A stretch of DNA of 55,213 nucleotides from CAYNJF01 sp964351745 (GTDB lineage: Bacteria > Pseudomonadota > Gammaproteobacteria > Berkiellales > Berkiellaceae), in assembly GCA_964351745.1 (NCBI GenBank), contig CAYGPI010000007.1, forward strand, positions 1 through 55,213. The letters are read 5' to 3'. The first letter of the stretch is position 1. Every line of letters starts with the position of its first letter. A program made the position numbers and the translations under genes. Positions 52,523-55,213 of the stretch are shown in pieces. Below the pieces are notes generated by a model. The model saw nothing but the letters and a program-made list of their open reading frames with translations. It was not told where the DNA came from and did not search any database.

Positions 52523-53323
52523 ATGATCCAATACCCCAACCTTGATCCAATTGCGTTACATATTACAGACAGTATCCAGATCCGCTGGTATGGATTGATG
52601 TATATCCTTGCCTTTGCGGTGTGCTGGCTGCTGCTGCATATTCGTACGAAGCATTTATCTTCTTGGCAAGATAAAGAGACCCTGAGCGATCTCTTTTTTA
52701 TGGGAGCCATAGGAGTTCTTGCTGGTGGACGCCTTGGTTATATTCTTTTTTATAATTTTCCATCTATTTGGCAAGATCCAATCTCCATGTTAAAAGTATG
52801 GGAAGGTGGTATGTCTTTCCATGGTGGGTTAATTGGTGTTGTGATAGCTTTAGTTCTTTTCGCCAGAAAGTATCACATGAGCTTTCTAGAAGTTGGCGAT
52901 GTTTTAGCCCCAGCCATCCCTTTGGGCTTAGGGTTGGGTCGAGTTGGCAATTTTATTAATGGTGAGCTGTGGGGCAGAGTGACTGATGTGCCTTGGGCTA
53001 TGATCTTCCCTATGGCTGGCCCAAGTCCACGACACCCCTCACAGCTTTACGCTGTACTTCTAGAAGGCATGCTCTTGTTTTTCATTTTATGGATCTACTC
53101 ATCTAAACCTAGGCCTTTAGGGCGAGTGACAGGCTTATTTTTAATTGGGTATGGCTGTATTAGAATTTTTGAAGAATTTTTTAGGCAGCCTGATCCACAA
53201 TATGGCTATTTAGCTTTCGGTTGGTTAACGATGGGACACTTGTTATGTGTGCCCATGGTTGCTTTAGGTTTATTCTTATTTTGTTCTTGTTGCCCTAAAC
53301 GAGCACTTGGAGATCAGACATGA
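52523..53323 (+). CDS. lgt: Prolipoprotein diacylglyceryl transferase
   Basis: A 266-residue inner-membrane enzyme that attaches diacylglycerol to lipobox cysteines. It has 'IRWYGLMYI', 'GGRLGYILFYN', 'GGMSFHGGLIG' (essential His) and the Lgt signature 'GLGRVGNFINGELWGR'. Seven membrane helices are expected. It overlaps thyA by 4 bases, the conserved lgt-thyA pair. It provides lipoprotein maturation and thus links to the DgkA diacylglycerol cycle. Confidence 0.97.
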   Translation: MIQYPNLDPIALHITDSIQIRWYGLMYILAFAVCWLLLHIRTKHLSSWQDKETLSDLFFMGAIGVLAGGRLGYILFYNFPSIWQDPISMLKVWEGGMSFHGGLIGVVIALVLFARKYHMSFLEVGDVLAPAIPLGLGLGRVGNFINGELWGRVTDVPWAMIFPMAGPSPRHPSQLYAVLLEGMLLFFILWIYSSKPRPLGRVTGLFLIGYGCIRIFEEFFRQPDPQYGYLAFGWLTMGHLLCVPMVALGLFLFCSCCPKRALGDQT

Positions 53324-54114
53324 AACAGTATCTAGCGTTGCTTAGTGATATCTTGAAAAATGGCCATCGTAAAGAAGATAGAACAGGCACAGGCACTCTG
53401 AGCTTGTTCGGCGCTCAAACCCGTTATGATTTATCGCAAGGATTCCCACTAGTGACCACTAAAAAATGTCACATTCGCTCCATTATCCATGAGTTACTTT
53501 GGTTTATTAAAGGCGACACTAATGTTAAATACCTTAACGATAATGGTGTCAAGATTTGGGATGATTGGGCTGATGAGTCTGGAGACTTAGGGCCAGTTTA
53601 TGGTCGACAATGGCGTTCATGGCCAGGACCATCAGGTCAAAGTTTTGATCAGCTTAAAGATCTTATTGAGCAAATTAAAACCAATCCAGATTCAAGACGA
53701 TTGCTTGTCAATGCTTGGAATGTTGCTTGTATTCCTGATATGGCTTTACCGCCTTGTCATTGCTTGTTCCAATTTTATGTGGCCGACGGCAAACTTTCAT
53801 GTCAGCTTTATCAACGAAGTGCGGATGTGTTTTTAGGTGTTCCCTTTAATATTGCGTCGTATGCATTATTAACTTATATGATTGCTCAAGTGACAGGTTT
53901 AAAACCAGGTGATTTTGTGCATACCTTTGGAGATGCTCATTTGTATGCCAATCATATTGAGCAAGCTAAAGAGCAAGTCACTAGAAGCCCCTTACCTTTA
54001 CCCAAGTTGTTTCTTAATCCAAATATTCAAGATATTGAATCATTCACGTTTGAAGATATTATTATTCAGGATTATCAAGCTCATCCTCACATCAAAGCAC
54101 CTATAGCGGTTTAA
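53320..54114 (+). CDS. thyA: Thymidylate synthase
   Basis: A 264-residue enzyme making dTMP from dUMP and methylene-THF. The catalytic Cys146 in 'LPPCHCLFQFYV' has the same number as in Escherichia coli, and the length is the same. 'DRTGTGTLS', 'QLYQRSADVFLGVPFNIASYALL' and 'GDAHLYANH' are all present. It is followed after one base by folA, so the dihydrofolate it produces is reduced by the next product. Confidence 0.98.
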   Translation: MKQYLALLSDILKNGHRKEDRTGTGTLSLFGAQTRYDLSQGFPLVTTKKCHIRSIIHELLWFIKGDTNVKYLNDNGVKIWDDWADESGDLGPVYGRQWRSWPGPSGQSFDQLKDLIEQIKTNPDSRRLLVNAWNVACIPDMALPPCHCLFQFYVADGKLSCQLYQRSADVFLGVPFNIASYALLTYMIAQVTGLKPGDFVHTFGDAHLYANHIEQAKEQVTRSPLPLPKLFLNPNIQDIESFTFEDIIIQDYQAHPHIKAPIAV

Positions 54115-54115
54115 T

Positions 54116-54637
54116 ATGATGATTGAAGGTATCGTCGCTATGGGCGAAAACAGAGTGATTGGTGTGAATAATGAATTACCTTGGCATTTGTCAGAAGATT
54201 TAAAGCATTTTAAGCGCATCACCATGGGTAAAGCCATTTTAATGGGTCGAAAAACCTATGAGTCTATAGGCCATCCTTTGCCAGGGCGAGTCAACATTGT
54301 GTTGACTTCTGATCCTGCTTTTGTCGCTCCAAGTTGCATGGTCGTCAACTCGATAGATGAAGCGATTAAAATGGGTGAAAGCATGGGTAGTTTGGTTGTG
54401 ATTGGTGGGCAAACTATCTATGAGCAAATGATAGACAACATTGATATTTTACATGTGACGCAGGTCCATGTCTCTATAGAAGGTGATGCCTTTTTTCCAG
54501 AGATTAGCCAGTCTGAGTGGCATGAGGCTTTACTAAAGCGCTTTGAAAAAAATGATAAGAATGAATATAATTTTTCTTTTAAGACTTATACAAAAAAATC
54601 GATAGACTCAATACAACACACAAGCCTAAGCTTGTAA
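54116..54637 (+). CDS. folA: Dihydrofolate reductase
   Basis: A 173-residue enzyme reducing dihydrofolate with NADPH. It has 'GIVAMGENRVIGVNNELPWHLSEDLKHFK' (active acidic residue in the L-P-W-H-L-S-E-D segment), 'MGRKTYESIG' and 'VIGGQTIYEQM'. Two ATGs adjoin (54116, 54119). The C-terminal 10-15 residues extend slightly past the usual end. Coupled to thyA by position. Confidence 0.96.
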   Translation: MMIEGIVAMGENRVIGVNNELPWHLSEDLKHFKRITMGKAILMGRKTYESIGHPLPGRVNIVLTSDPAFVAPSCMVVNSIDEAIKMGESMGSLVVIGGQTIYEQMIDNIDILHVTQVHVSIEGDAFFPEISQSEWHEALLKRFEKNDKNEYNFSFKTYTKKSIDSIQHTSLSL

Positions 54638-54650
54638 CAAGGAGGTTGGT

Positions 54651-55213
54651 ATGTCTTTAATGGTAGAATCTTTAAATCATGTTATAAAATTGCTGGATGC
54701 TCATATGGCTGTGAAAACAGTTGAATGCGGTAATGATTCAAAAATATCCCCAGAAGCTTATTTGGTACAGCTCATTGCAAAACAAAAGGCTGATGTGAAT
54801 GTTCAACTATTGTCAGAGCAAATGGCTAAATTAAGAATGGCTGAGATAGGCAAGCAAGAAGCCCTTGGTGGCGCTAGAGAGGCTGCCATGGAAGATGTAT
54901 TACCAGAACACTATGCGATTAAGATTGCGAGTGCAGGCTGCCCTACTTGGCATGATTTAATGAAATCTAGTCTTGAAAATTTTTCATCTGAGATTGAATC
55001 TTCGTTTAAAGGCTTATCGGTCGCTCAATTGAAACTGATTGCAGTCGCCAGATTTAAATACAAGTTGAATAACTTGAAAGAAGAGGCTCGATTAGCCTTA
55101 TTAGCTCGAAATCACAGTTTGCTACCATGGGACTTGGGCGTTGAAGTAGCATCAGCATCAGCAGCTGCGGTGGCGATGGACGCAGACCTTGATGCTGTCG
55201 AAGCTGATGGGGT
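54651..55213 (+). CDS. Hypothetical protein, runs off the window edge
   Basis: An open frame of 187 codons with no stop before the window ends. A strong AAGGAGG at 54639-54645 and the ATG at 54651 mark the start; it lies 13 bases after folA. I do not recognise it. It has no signal peptide, and looks largely helical and charged ('LIAKQKADVNVQLLSEQMAKLRM', 'LKLIAVARFKYKLNNLKEEARLALLARN'). It ends in an Ala/Asp-rich stretch (A-S-A-S-A-A-A-V-A-M-D-A-D-L-D-A). The quality of the ribosome site and the absence of stops make it a real gene. Confidence 0.78.
   Translation, partial: MSLMVESLNHVIKLLDAHMAVKTVECGNDSKISPEAYLVQLIAKQKADVNVQLLSEQMAKLRMAEIGKQEALGGAREAAMEDVLPEHYAIKIASAGCPTWHDLMKSSLENFSSEIESSFKGLSVAQLKLIAVARFKYKLNNLKEEARLALLARNHSLLPWDLGVEVASASAAAVAMDADLDAVEADG

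Overview
The window is about 55 kb of a gammaproteobacterial chromosome with a low-to-moderate GC content. Gene content and order match Legionellales/Coxiella-like bacteria most closely, with Pseudomonas-like synteny blocks. I cannot name a species. I see no tRNA, rRNA, insertion sequence, prophage or CRISPR array. One 10-N assembly gap lies inside pilJ (6806-6815).

Left block (1-11.3 kb): a rhodanese gene, then a leftward pyrimidine/housekeeping group (tonB-like, yqgE, ruvX, pyrB, and pyrC' encoding a dihydroorotase-like protein with lost active-site residues). A divergent rightward Chp/Pil chemosensory operon (pilI, pilJ, chpA, chpC) follows. This is the Pseudomonas tonB3-algH-yqgF-pyrB-pyrC' / pil-chp arrangement with gshB, pilG, pilH, pilK, chpB and pyrR missing. 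Converging on chpC is a hypothetical gene whose His/Asp/Cys pattern resembles YopJ-family effector acetyltransferases.

Middle-left block (11.4-26.7 kb): a leftward one-carbon/SAM cycle group (metK-ahcY, terminator, metF-rsmE), a thioredoxin-like gene, and tkt-gap-pgk. Next come a leftward Ala/Pro-repeat protein of unknown function, the divergent tesA / ybbA-ybbP pair, a DUF502 gene and dgkA.

Island (26.7-29.9 kb): two paralogous SAM methyltransferases in opposite orientation flank a 2-oxoglutarate/Fe(II) oxygenase. Their 3' halves form a ~230 bp inverted repeat of about 94% identity.

Middle-right block (29.9-43.1 kb): a leftward EVE-DUF1853-rpiA operon, a VanX-like dipeptidase, then zapA - 6S RNA (ssrS) - fau leftward. 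Divergent from zapA is the ygfB-pepP-ubiH-ubiI-gcvT-gcvH-gcvPA-gcvPB operon, the enterobacterial order but with a split glycine decarboxylase.

Right block (43.1-55.2 kb): three tandem paralogous outer-membrane beta-barrel genes, then rppH-ptsP, a GGDEF/EAL sensor protein, a TSUP permease, lgt-thyA-folA, and an unfinished hypothetical gene at the edge. Most of the window is core metabolism. The accessory candidates are the YopJ-like gene, the repeat protein, the methyltransferase/oxygenase cassette, the outer-membrane trio and the terminal hypothetical gene.
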